A stretch of 64,000 bases of DNA from NCBI RefSeq assembly GCF_036417845.1, contig NC_089984.1, positions 30,601,447 through 30,665,446 of the forward strand, given 5' to 3'. This document shows positions 1-11,100 of this stretch, in pieces. Source of the DNA: Apteryx mantelli (Eukaryota; Chordata; Aves; Apterygiformes; Apterygidae). Below the pieces are notes generated by a model. It made no database searches. It saw only the letters and a list, made by a program, of their open reading frames with translations, and was not told where the DNA came from. Numbering within the stretch: position 1 is the stretch's first letter; the number at the start of each line of letters is the position of its first letter. The position numbers were made by a program, and so were the translations under genes.

Positions 1-431
1 GTCAGTCCTGAGCAAGCCACTTCTGGTCTCTCAGCTTTCACTGTCCTTAAAGCAGCAGGTCCTACCTCCCAGGAGAGCTGGGAGGTTTGCAGGTGGAAAA
101 GTCTTCTCATCCTAAACGGAAAGGGCCTTAGGAGACCCAGATTTTCCTTGCAACTTGTTTTTTACTGTGTGGGTTTAGAAGTTACTGCTTTTTTCTAGAA
201 ACAAAGTTCTGTTAATTAAACTATGTTTTATTTCCTTCCCTTTCCCTATCTGAGTGACTCCCCTGGAGATTATCACTGAGGGGGTCACCCTTGGGGGCAT
301 GAAGAAGCAAAGAGCAGTCTTGCTCCTCGCCTGGCCATGGCAAAGCTCTTGCTGACTCAAGGATGAGTAGGAGCAGCTGAGACTCCCCCGAGCGTCTCCG
401 GTGGCACCGGGGAGCCGCAGCAGGGACTCAC
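1..431 (-). other. CALHM3: CALHM3 intron 2, partial
   Basis: This stretch follows the exon 2 donor (revcomp GTGAGT, 431-426) and runs off the left edge. I see no acceptor followed by the expected fourth-helix sequence, so the last exon is outside. No repeat or other gene is recognisable. Confidence 0.8.
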
Positions 432-687
432 CTGGGACCAGCACCGCAGGTACCTCGACACTGCCTTTCGGGATGTGTTGTTCCTCATGAGCTCGTCATC
501 TTTGCAGGGCACCTTGGCGAGCAGCTGCTGCACTTGCGCCGGGCTGGCGTTGGCAAAGCCTGCAAACTTCTCGGGATCCACAGAGCCGCTGAAAGCACAG
601 ACAAAGCATTTCCCATCCAGGAGGGTGACTATGATCCAGACGACAGGGGCAATCATGGCTCGCTGCAGGACGGAGGAACACATGTAC
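432..687 (-). CDS. CALHM3: CALHM3 coding exon 2 (residues 97-181)
   Basis: Middle part of a calcium homeostasis modulator channel subunit. Seen: a 256-nt exon with a pyrimidine-rich acceptor ending CCCCAG just before 687 and a donor CAG|GTGAGT at 432/431. The first base completes an AGG arginine codon from exon 1, and 85 codons follow, starting YMCSSVLQRAMIAPVVW. A hydrophobic segment at about residues 104-120 is the third membrane helix. It ends in LLDGKCFVCAF, where D120 matches the pore-lining aspartate of CALHM1 and C126 is one of the extracellular disulfide cysteines; C157 in KVPCKDDE is the likely other. Overlapping NNT and NTS sequons lie near residues 165-166. The stretch VDPEKF...KVPCK.DEL.R followed by RKAVSRYLRC fits CALHM3 better than CALHM1. 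The exon ends in phase 0, and the terminal exon (fourth helix and cytosolic C-terminus) is left of the window. Confidence 0.93.
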
Positions 688-1553
688 CTGGGGCAGGAGA
701 GACACCTGTGAGCAGGTACGTGCTGCAAGCTTTCTCCTTGTCCGTGGGGCTGGACGGACATGGACTGCCCTGGTGCTCAGCAGCCCCTTCCTGAGCTGAC
801 TGATTCACAGGACTTTCCCCAGCCTTGCTCCAGCTAATGTCTTTTCTGCTCTGGGTCTCTTTGCTGGTGCTGCCTCCCACCGCAAACCTGCTCCGGTGCA
901 CGGTAGCACTTTGCGTACTGTCTAAACCTGCTGCAGTGCATGGTCCTGTCATTTCAGCTGGAAGAGAAAACATGCTAAATCTGCTTAATCCTGCTTATAT
1001 CTGGAAAAAAGCAGCATGTTGTGAGCATCCTCCTGGGAAGCAGGGAAGGCAAGACACCTCTCCGGGAACCAGTTTCCCAGAGACAGCCTCTGGCTGCTGG
1101 AAACCCCCAAAGGCTTGCAGACCCTGCCGAGCCCAAACCAGATGAGGCAGGCAAGCGCTGCTCTGTGTCTGAGCTGACTTTGAACGGCTTCTGTCCTGTG
1201 CAGGGGGTAGGAGCTTGCATGCAATATAGTGGAGCTGAGTCTCCTCTCTTTGACCAGTGTAAAGGGGTAGTAGCTCCGCTGATGGCAGGGGAGTCACGGC
1301 GCTGCCAGTAAGGAACGACGGGGACAAAAACGCCCCTCGTCGCATCCTTTTGTGCATTTAAGCCACTGGGCAAAACCTGTGTGTGCGGTTTCCCAGCATC
1401 GCAGCACACGTGCACCCTCCTGCCCGCTTCGCCGGGAATGGGGACCGGCCGCTTGCAGGGGCCAGGTCGCGGAAGCCGAGTTTAGAGGAAAACGAAGGAA
1501 CAGGGAGAGCCGAGACCCGCCGGGGAGGCAGCTCGGCGCGGGGCGATACCCAC
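688..1553 (-). other. CALHM3: CALHM3 intron 1
   Basis: An 866-nt intron bounded by GT (at 1553) and AG (at 688) on the minus strand, in phase 2. Its 5' part is CpG-rich and continues the promoter island. The rest is unique sequence with no recognisable repeat or exon. Confidence 0.85.
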
Positions 1554-1840
1554 CTGACAACGGCCGGGTCCTTCCTCCTGCGGCCCCGCGGCCTCCTCCA
1601 CTCCTCCAGCACCGCCGCGGGCTGCCGGGTGAGCAGGAGGCCGCAGAGCAGCAGGGCGGCGGGGGGCACGAGCAGGACCCCCAGGCCGTACGCCTCGTTG
1701 TAGCGCGGCAGGCAGGGGCAGCTGAAGTCAAAGCAAGCGTACATCTTTACGCTAGCCAGGGCTAGCAGCCCGCAGACCCCGTTCATCACAGACTCCGGGT
1801 TGGACTGGAAGTACTGGAAGATCATCCGGAAACGGTCCAT
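1554..1840 (-). CDS. CALHM3: CALHM3 coding exon 1 (residues 1-96)
   Basis: N-terminal part of CALHM3. In mammals it combines with CALHM1 in the fast voltage-gated ATP-release channel of type II taste cells; that role here is inferred from family membership. Seen: 95 codons plus 2 nt, starting [21 protein letters not shown] and ending DPAVV plus AG, then a donor AG|GTGGGT. The order is N-terminal pore helix, first membrane helix (about 20-36), the C41-P-C43 pair that forms extracellular disulfides in the family, then a second helix (about 52-70, [19 protein letters not shown]) and the basic [14 protein letters not shown] linker. The frame stays open far upstream (to about 2329), but 1840 is chosen because the protein aligns from MDRF with known CALHM3. 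The start context is moderate (C at -3, G at +4). The 96/97 split matches the mammalian exon boundary as I recall it. Confidence 0.95.
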
Positions 1841-2361
1841 CGGGCGTTTTCGGCAAGGGCTGATCTTCCTGGGAAGCTGCCGAGCTTCGCGGCCCTCACT
1901 GCAGCCTTGGGGCGGCTGGGGCAGGAGCAGAGGGAAGCAGGGCTGCGGCGGCTGCGTGCAAACCTTCCCGTGGCCACCGGCGCACAAGCGAAGCAGGTCG
2001 CTCTCCAGCCGGACGCTTCTCTTCCAGGGAGAGGATTCAGCGCTCGGCGGCTTTTCGAGGCAAGCGGATGCACGCAGCCGCCGGGTCCCGGGTGCCAGCC
2101 GCCGGCTGCCCCCTTTCCCAGCGGAGGGAAAGCCTGGCCGCTCCGGGAGCTGCCTCCCGCTCTCCGAGCGCGGGCTGCCGAGCGGCTCGGCGGCTGCGAG
2201 AAGCCGGGCCAGGCAAATGAGCTCATTCGTGTCCCCGCTGCCTCCCGGCTCCTTCCCTGCCGAAGGGCTGGCTCCGGCGACACCGGTCCCCGGCCGGGAG
2301 CGGGGCAGGGGCGGGAGGAGCACACGCACACGGCTTTGGTCGCCTCCAGCTCAGGTTTCCC

Positions 2362-2369
2362 TATAAAAG
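2362..2369 (+). promoter_or_regulatory. Plus-strand TATA box, possible divergent promoter
   Basis: TATAAAAG sits in GC-rich DNA about 520 nt upstream of the CALHM3 start codon but points away from it. A TATA box of this quality would place a start near 2390-2400. A perfect 7-bp inverted repeat (CCCAGCC at 2382-2388, GGCTGGG at 2393-2399) lies exactly there. No convincing protein follows on the plus strand, so a divergent non-coding transcript is the likeliest product if the site is used. Confidence 0.35.
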
Positions 2370-2529
2370 CGGGCCGAAAGGCCCAGCCCTCCGGCTGGGA
2401 GAATCGCTTCGTGGCAGACGTCGCGCTCGGGTACGCAGCCTGCGTGCGCCCCGAGCCCCACGGCAGGCGTCTTGCTCCCCGTCGGAGACCACAGCGCAAT
2501 CACAGCCGCTTGCGTGGAAAAAACACTTA

Positions 2530-4975
2530 GAAAGCTCTCAGTGAGTGGGTTTCTCTCCTGTGGGACTGCATTATAACCCATGGTCATTTTAAATATCCCA
2601 AAGGCAATCTTGCCTTTCCTCTCAAAAGCTTGTTTTACGGATAAATACAGCTCATTGACACAGAAGAGATCTCAGTTTTTTTCTGACGTATTCAATATCC
2701 CTGTTGAATCATTCATTCTCGTCATTCCCATCCTCCATCCCCATCATTCCCATCCTCTATTCCCATTCTCTGCTTTCATTCGAAAGCATTTGCACGCTTC
2801 TTCACAACTCAGATTTCCACATGTGTTCGGGGGGAAAAAAAAAAGTGTTTCATTTGCCTGTTTTGTTAAAAAAGAGAGGAACCGTCTCCACCAAAGTCCA
2901 CTCACTTTCAATACTAAGGTTTCTCACCCCACCGCAGCAGACACACGCTGCCTGCTACAGGCAGGCGCCTGCTCCTTTTACTGGCCTGGCTGGTTTGCCA
3001 GGATCGTACGGACAGGGAGGGAAAGGGTCTGTATCGCTGCTCACAGGCACATATACATACATACGCTGGGTATGTGACGCGTGCTGACAAAGTCATCTCC
3101 TCCGATCTATACAGCAACACGCACGATTGCTTTAATGAAATGCAATTGCACCAGCCACGAGATCTGTGTTGTCTTTTGCTGGTGAATGGCGATGGCTGTT
3201 AAAAGCGCGCCCATCAGCAGTAAAAGCCCGCAGCTAATCAGCCGCCCTTTCCATCTCGCTGTTTCGCGCAGCGCTGGGACGCCTTGCCAAACTCTGCAGG
3301 CCTGCCAGCTCCCAAACGGCCGTAACGCTAGCTGGGCTTCTCATTTAACGTCTCGAATTTCTATGCTGACGTGGGTTCAGAAAGTTTTGTGAGCTCTCAG
3401 CGGAGCAGTCACTCCAGACAAATCGTTTGCCTTCCAGCTCTCCTGGGAAAAACGTAGTAAAGGCTAAATAGTTCCTCACAACTCAGCAAAATAAGGTGTA
3501 AAAAAAGTGGGAACCACCCTCTGTACAGGACAAGCTACAAGGGAATTTTAGCTCTCCAAAACACAGTCGCCTGGACTGGACATTTGGGGTCTTTGAAGGT
3601 TGCTTCGTGGTAGTTATTGCCGGCTGTCATCATCTGAGGTCTTACTGTAACTCAGAGCCGAGCGGTGGAGCTGGTGAGTTACAGAAAGAAGGAAACGTTC
3701 CTTAATTTGTGGCAAAAGCCATAGGGAGCTCGATGGGGCGAGAGAGGAAGGACCCCTGAGGTATGCAAATTGCTAGACGCCGGCAAATGTTCAAAACGAG
3801 TTGCAAAGATAAGCACTTTTTTTTAAAATCCAGCTTGTTCTTCATTAGAGTGAAAGCAAGGGGAAAAAAAAAGGACTAAAATTGTGCATCCCCTCTCCTC
3901 CAACGAGGGGAGCCGGTGCTACATCCCCGGCAGCATCCTCGCCACATTAATTATCCAGGCTGAAATTTTCTGTCCTCAACATCTGCCTCAGGCTAAATGT
4001 TTTCAGGAAACCGCTACGCAGATTGGTCAGCTGCTTTTGAGAAGGATCTAAGGGCAAAAAAGGGGCTTCTCTTCCCCTGTTAAAAACGGGGGGTTGTGTC
4101 AGCTTGTGCCTTTCCTGTCCTGGAGAAATGCACTGAAATGAAGAATTTGCTTGCATGACCTATGTAGAGTCCCGGTAAGACAGATTTCTCCCATTACAGC
4201 TCAAATATTTCCCCAAGTCCTGTGTGAGATTTTTCTCCCAGACTATTGCCTTCCTTTCGGATGAAGTTAAATAACTAAATACACAAATGATCAGAGTCAG
4301 CGCAAAGTGGACGTCTGCATGGGGAGCTTCTGCACCAGCCTGGGCAAAGTCTGCGCGTCTCTTACTGTGCCGCGTGTCTGGCATGGGCGGCAGCAGGAGT
4401 TTTAATCAGCTCTGGCAATTTAATTTAGGAGACAGTCAGCTCTGGAAGAGACTACAAGTGGAACAGGAGAACTATGTTGGTACCGGGGGCCAACAAATAA
4501 GAACATGCCACTGGCAATATCCTTTTAATAACCCAAAGCTCGATCAACCAAAGCCACAGCTGGCCCAGCCCGCAGCTGGTGACCCTCCTGCTTTGGTGGG
4601 CGGCCAGAGCAGAGACCTCGGGAGGTCCCTTCCCACCAGCACAGCAGTGACTTCTCGCCTCGCTCCCCCTTGCGATACCGCTGCTCACCGGGAGTCACCC
4701 AGGAGAGCTTGGGAATTCACAACCAGGCCCAGCAGAAGATGGCTGTGAAATTAATTCAGCTCCGAATGTCTCTTCCTTCCCAATGTCTTGGCTCCTCATC
4801 AGCCCCAATGGGAATGCCAGCTCCGTACGGTGCTGGGTTAGAACGTGTGCCGTGCGAGAGCGGGGAGCTGAGCGCGCTCCAGCGTGCCGCGTCCGGCAGC
4901 GAGAGCCTGCCCAGGCGGGAGGGTTTCAGTCCGGAAGAGGATGCAGGGTCTGGGATAAGGGTTTAAAGATGAACG
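2530..4975. other. Intergenic DNA, no gene seen
   Basis: Unique AT/GC-mixed sequence between the CALHM3 promoter and the first MIR-like remnant. It contains the short tandem repeat at 2722-2770 and A-runs. No open frame here resembles a known protein or shows splice-site support. Confidence 0.6.
2722..2770. repeat. Short pyrimidine-rich tandem repeat (CATTCCCATCC-like)
   Basis: Imperfect tandem copies of a CATTCCCATCCTC-type unit, about four copies over 49 nt. It is a simple local repeat with no sign of function. Confidence 0.7.
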
Positions 4976-4979
4976 TTGG

Positions 4980-5100
4980 GCAACCTGCGACTTGCGTTCC
5001 TTGCCTCAGTTTCCCTCCACGATATGGGGATATGTGTGTATCCACACTTAACCTGCCACGCCAGGATGTTGGGGGGATTAACTAATTCCCTTGTAAATGC
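4980..5100 (+). repeat. MIR-like SINE remnant
   Basis: The core reads CTTGCCTCAGTTTCCCTC followed by ATATGGGGATA and later GGGGGATTAACTAATTC. This is the order of the MIR 3' half (CCTCAGTTTCC, AATGGGGATA, GAGGATTAA). It is heavily diverged and only part of the element is present. Confidence 0.6.
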
Positions 5101-5104
5101 TGCA

Positions 5105-8100
5105 TGTCCCCGGCGTAGGGGCTGCTCTGTCCTTCCAGCACCTCTCACCTGTTGAATTGGAAAATTCCTTCAAGCTGCCCATGTTTATCAGAGGACGAGG
5201 GTAAACGTTCCTGCAAGGCTTAAAGAAAATCTCTCACCTTGCATTTAAGTGAAGGACGTTGAAAGCATACATCGCCTTTACTGGCAGAAACGCCTGCAGA
5301 CCAGTATCTCCTTGTTTCTCTGTAATTCGGGTGGTCCTGCTGCTCGCCCCTGCAGCACACAGGTAAACGCCCCGGAGAGCCTGCCTGTATTTGATTAGCA
5401 GGTTGCAACTGAGCATTGATTTTATTACCTTTGTTCCAGACCGCTTGGGAAGCGATGTCCCAGCGGTGTCTGAGGAAAACGGAGCAGGCATCTTTGCCTT
5501 CGTTCTCTGGTGGAACAAAACAGCTGCAAAGCTGGCAGAGGATTTTACCCCTCGGTGCCTGGAAAGCTTCAGCATCTTCGATTTATTGCAGTGGAAATCA
5601 CCTTCCATTCCCACTGCCCACGAAGGAGGACAGGGGCAGCAGTTCCTCCCTCCGGATACTGTGCAGACCCCGAACGGTCACCGGCAGCAGAGACAAACTG
5701 GAGCACCCTTAGCTCCTTGGGGCAGGGACCACCTGAATCTGCATGTTTTCGCAGAGCTGAGCACACTGCCCAGGCTAAGCAAATAATGAGTAATGACCAC
5801 TGAATGATTAATGAGATGCTAGGAAAATAATAGCAGCATTGTGAGGTGTTGTTTGTCTTCACTAATAGGGCTCCCAGGAGATGAGATACTCCTGTGTGCG
5901 GCCGCGTAACTTCATTAAAGCACCAACGTGCGGCTGACTGTCAGCGACTAAATATATGACTTAGTTGTATGTTGGTCTTCTTAAGACCTCATTATATACT
6001 ATTGTCCTGGCCATTAGAGCTTAGTTTTTTGGCTTACCTGAAAGCCCTGTTTCCTGATCTCTGCATTATCCCAGCCTTGACCTAATTCACGCAATTTCTG
6101 ACTGAGAGAGCTTTCTGCAAGGCCATTTATCTGCGTGGCTTCGAACTGATGCTGCAGCGAGATAGTCCTAGATGGAGTCTCTTCTCATCTCAAGAGTGAA
6201 TTCGGGAATAAGACAGAGAATTAGGGAATCAGGCTGATCTCCTAATATCCTGGCTCAGTGAATTTCAGTCTTCTGATTTGCTAAAACTCACGCATCTTCC
6301 AATGGAGGTGCAGGCCCTGGATAGCAGATTTAAAGCTGCTGACATTTAGCTAGCTTTTCTTATTATTTCTCCCACTCTCTCAAAATCAGGCTTCATCCCT
6401 GGGGAGTCCACAGTTTACAAGCTGAAAACCACTGATAAACTTTTCTTGAAAGATCAGTTGGTCTTCGGTTTGCAGAGATGTCATAGAAATTATTTGGGTG
6501 TTTAAAAAGAAGAAGACCTCTGGTGATGGAGCGTGTCTCCGTGCAGTGACCCCAGGCCTGAGCATCCACGGCGGGTTCGGGGCTGGCACAGAGGGTCCTA
6601 GTCCTGCGTCACTGCTTTGGGAGGCAGGAAGTCCTTCTGTAGCCGGAGCCATTTAAGCCAGAATTTATGCCTGTGCTGTGTAATTATTTCACCAAAGACC
6701 CTCAGGTAAATCACAGCTAAAAGCTGATTCTGCCACTATATTCTCTTCTACCAGCCAGAGCAACTCTTGGTTGGCAGGTGCAAGATCTCTCTATGAGCAG
6801 ATTTTGGCTGCCAGTGCTCAGATACAAGGCACGTGTTGGATTACCGACATTCCTCTCTGGGCCGTTATGTTAAAAGCGCAGGTTTAAATGAGCGTCAGAT
6901 AATAGAAGCTTGCTTTGTTTAACCATAGAGAATACTGCTTTGCAAAATAAACTCTTGATCATGTTCCATATCTCATTAGAAGGAGTTCCACATCGGCAAT
7001 CAAGATAACATGTCGTATAAGAGCTACTGCTTTTTATCATCTATTACCAGCAATTCAGGTAGTAGCCATTTGGGTTACTAGATAAGGGCTCTCAAATTTT
7101 CCACATGTAATTCATAGCACAAATTTCTTAAAATTCTCCCTTGGCTACAGACAGGTTGCTATAACATGGATCTACCTATACTGGGATTAGGATTGAATTT
7201 ATTACTTCTGGGACCCATAAACAATAATGTGTGAGTTCCCTAGAGACAACCCAAATAATCTCATAGATCTTTTGCAAGGAGTAATCTTAGATTTCCATAA
7301 TTTACCTGTCAGGAACGGAAGGAGGTTGTAAAGATAGAAAGAAAAATTTGTTAGGAAGTTTCACAGACTTTTTTTTTGCAAGTATTTTTTTTTAGTTGGC
7401 AGCCTTTAAAAAAACCTACTGTGTTTTCGAGTCAGACATAGCACTATGAAGATACACCCCAGTGTCACCGCTGTGCACTCGGGCACAGAAGAGCAGGGGG
7501 TTTAAACGGGAACGGGGCTAACGGGGAGCTCCGGCCGCTTGCACGGGGAAACGTGCAGGGCCCAGAGCAGCGGAGCGGTGCTGCAGGCGCCCGCCGGTGC
7601 GTCGGCCGCTTCCCACCGCGGCCGCCGCGCGCTGCAAGGTCTGTCGGACCATCCTCAGGGGCGAGAGGGGGATTTTTTGAGCAGTGCAAAGCATCCCTCG
7701 AGGTGAGCAGCACTCGGCGCCTCTGCAAAGCGGTGCCAGGCAGGAGGTGCTGCCCCTGTAGCGTTGCGGTTCGGTGTTACAGATATTGGGTGCTAAAGCA
7801 CAAGCACGGTTCTCATTCAGGATACTTGATCTTTGAGGGCAGCCTGGTAAACCAGGGGCTTGCCTCATGTATGTATCTCGAGGACAAATATTTATTAAGC
7901 TTATAAAAGACATCAGGCATTTTCTGGGCTAGGAGTGTGATAGGGCGATGTCAACTATTTATTATGCACCACAAACAAGCTGTGGCATTGCACTGGTAAT
8001 TGAAACTGGAGCAACACCACCGGCAGGGCTGGTTTATGAGGGCTGTGGTCTCCACTCCTCTGTTGGGAACTGGGACACTGGAAGCAGAGTTTCCCAAGAA

Positions 8101-11100
8101 TGGCTAGGTATGCATTAAGACATCATGACCGAAACACTACAGGTGTTTTCTTGCTATGAGAAAACCTGATTCTTCTCCACAGGGGTTAAAATTCATCTTT
8201 TCTCCATGTTCTTTGGTCCTGCATAGTGGGAGATTTATTCCTCCAGCACGCTGTGCAGTTATTCACTCTTGTATGGAGGGATGATTATATAAATCGGCCT
8301 TCGCGAGAGGAGGATTTGCATGCAATGAGGTTTGATGTGTGCGTTGCAAAGGTGCAAACCACCACATAAAGCAGCAGTAAATCTGGCCAGGGTTGGGATC
8401 CCCCCCCACGTCTCAGGTTTCCTTCAGGCCCCAGCGCTGACTGCATCCCTGTCTCAGAGCACGTCGGAGAGAGGAACCCAGTTCCTTGGGGCATTTCTCG
8501 GTGGAGATGAGCAATGGCTCTTTCTCATCAGAAACCTCCGTCACAGCTTTTGACAACGCCCTTCGTCAAGCCCCGGCAGAGCTGTCGCATGGAGGAAGCT
8601 CCTCCGCTTGCGGAGAAGCGCCGGCAGCTGTCGCTGGAGGGAGGGCGCCGCCGGAAGGGCTAAGCACCTCTGACACCTTTCTACCCATAACTGCTACTTC
8701 TTTTTTAAAAAGCCTTTTCTTCCAAATAAGAATCTGTCTTGTATAACAGATGCCTTTGTTTAGGACTAGCTCTATGGAAGAACAGCTATCTTTTGGTCAT
8801 TTTGTTAAGAAGTACAAAAAACAGGGTTGTTTAGAAACTGAAGGGAACATCTTAGTCATCCAAGTAAATATCATAATTTTCCCTCCTAGCTCTTCTCCTT
8901 ACCTGTTGAAACTAAGGAGCCTTTCCAAGTATCTGGGGCTCAGGTAACAGCTTAAATGTCATGGGACTTGTGAGATCTGCTACCCAGGGTATGTACGCGT
9001 GCACACAAACACACACAAAGTGCTGTCTGCTCATCAGTTCCTCTGCAGAGTAGTAGCAGAAAACTTCTGATCCTCAGTAAAATCCATGTTCCTATATATA
9101 AATACCATTTCATTCACCCACTGAAGCTAGAGTCATCTAAGCTGAACCCCATAGCTCTGAATCACTCAGAACTGTGGCTTCACAGTAGCTGCAATTCATC
9201 TTCTGGCAAAATTAGTGTCCTGTTTCACCAGGTTGTCTTGTGATATGGTTCTTGACTTTATCTGTGTATATAACGCACATTCTCACATCATTAATCTTCT
9301 CTGCGTATTTTTACAGTATTTATATAGTGCTGGGTGTCTCCAGGACATTGTGAACACAAATGCAATTATCTGATTATGGCAAATCTGTCTTTCTCAGGAA
9401 AATAACAGCCTGCCTTAACCATCTCGAGGCAGTCTCCTCCGTTCACAAGCAGCAGATATTCTCTGTGATAAGTGACTTGTGAATGATCATCATGGCAAAT
9501 TTCATCTGTGCTTGGCCATGGTAACTGAGAAATCAACAAGTCCTAGAAAGTTCAAGGTGTTTATAGTTGAAGGCACAGCTTCTCTCACTCTGCCCAACAC
9601 TTCTTTCTTCTCTCTCTCACACTTCTGGAGCCTTGGAGCTTGACTCTGCACTTAAAAGCTTCAGAGCCCGAGCTCTGATGTCGTATCGGAGGGAGGATGG
9701 GAGGAAGAAGAAGTGACTGTGAGGTTGCTGTGGGTCTGCTGCTGAATTGCTGGCCTCCATCATGTTCCTGTTCACTGTCCCCAGGTACGTAATTACAAGA
9801 ACAAATTTATGCATGTTTTTAGAAAAGGCAGTCCCAAGAAAGTAATAAACTTCATCCAAACCATCAGGTAATCTGAAGGAAACTGTATGGTAAAACCAAA
9901 CAATCAAATCCACCCCCTCAACAAGCTCTCACAGACCTTTAAGGACAAAAACACGCCACCATCAGGGACAGCTGGTTCTTCACAAAGCATACTCTGCCCT
10001 CCTGGTCCTGGTCCTCAGACAACAAAATAGCTTTGCAAGGCAAGATTATGGACTACAATTTGTAACTCTACTGAACACTAGCGATCATGGACTCAGCAGA
10101 GAAACGGCCTTTTAGGGCATACTGCAATTTCCCATGTTCTCTGTCCCAAGCTAAACCCTTGCAGTCCCAGAGGCAGTAATTACCTGCTGTGTCCTGTGTC
10201 CCACAGGGGGTTAAACCTCATCACCTCTGCCTTTGGTAACATCCCAGTCTCTGACAAAACACTCCTGCTTTTAAGCAAATAGCTAGAATCACCTCCTGTG
10301 GGCTGAGAGGATCCTGTGGCTTCGTAATAGCCGCCTCTCTGCTCCTTCAGGTTTCATCTGCCTCAACAGTGCTCTGAGTATGGGCCTCTCCTGAGAGCTC
10401 TGAATGCACCCGAATTGTTCAGTCGGTGTTAAACCTCCTGGGGAACTTGGTGTCTTGACTTCAGTACCATATGTGGCATTAAATGCGCTGTTGGAAACTA
10501 ATCCCTGTTCTGTCATCAAGACCTTTCACGGGTAGGACCTTCCCCCCTCTTCTTTTTAGAGGGAATATGTCCCTTTGAGACACTTCTTGTCTTTAAACTC
10601 CATTAAATTTGCCTTTCTCTTTAGCTGATGGCAGTCCCCCTCTGCAAAATATCACACCACAGGGACTGTGAGAGCCGCTACAGAAATTATTTGACATCTG
10701 AGTCAAAAAAATCTGTTTCGATGCCTAAAGGGTAGATTCTAATTTTAGCTGAGGAGCCTGGTGAGGTGGTGGGGCTGTGAGGACTCCCTCCCTGCCTACC
10801 CAGGCTGAGTTTCGGAGATTAGACACGTGTCCGAGGCTGAGCACCGTGTCCGCAGGCTGAGCCGTCTTGGGGGCCTGGCTGCCCCATGGCCGTCCTTCTC
10901 CCACCAGAAACTCACTCCGACAGGTTTTGAAAGTAGGCAGAGATACTCCTGTCCCCTTACTCAACCAAACGGTGGCACTACCAAGAGGGGCCAGTATCTG
11001 GAGTGGTATAACTGGGTGATCAGCGGAAGAGATTGGGAAGTCAAGACACTGGTTTTGACAGCAGCTGGGCAGCTCAGGGCTGGACAAATTTCTTGCAGCT

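Larger units (their letters stand above)
1400..2500. promoter_or_regulatory. CpG-rich promoter region of CALHM3
   Basis: Dense CpG and GC-rich sequence spans CALHM3 exon 1 and several hundred bases upstream of its start codon. This is typical of a vertebrate CpG-island promoter. I see no TATA box in the CALHM3 orientation, so initiation is probably dispersed. A TATA box in the opposite orientation lies at 2362-2369. The limits are estimated by eye. Confidence 0.6.

Noticed and set aside
1841-2329. Open frame continuing upstream of the CALHM3 start (163 extra codons)
   Set aside because: Known CALHM proteins start at MDRF/MMDKF. The upstream frame is GC-driven, of low complexity and without membrane or domain features.
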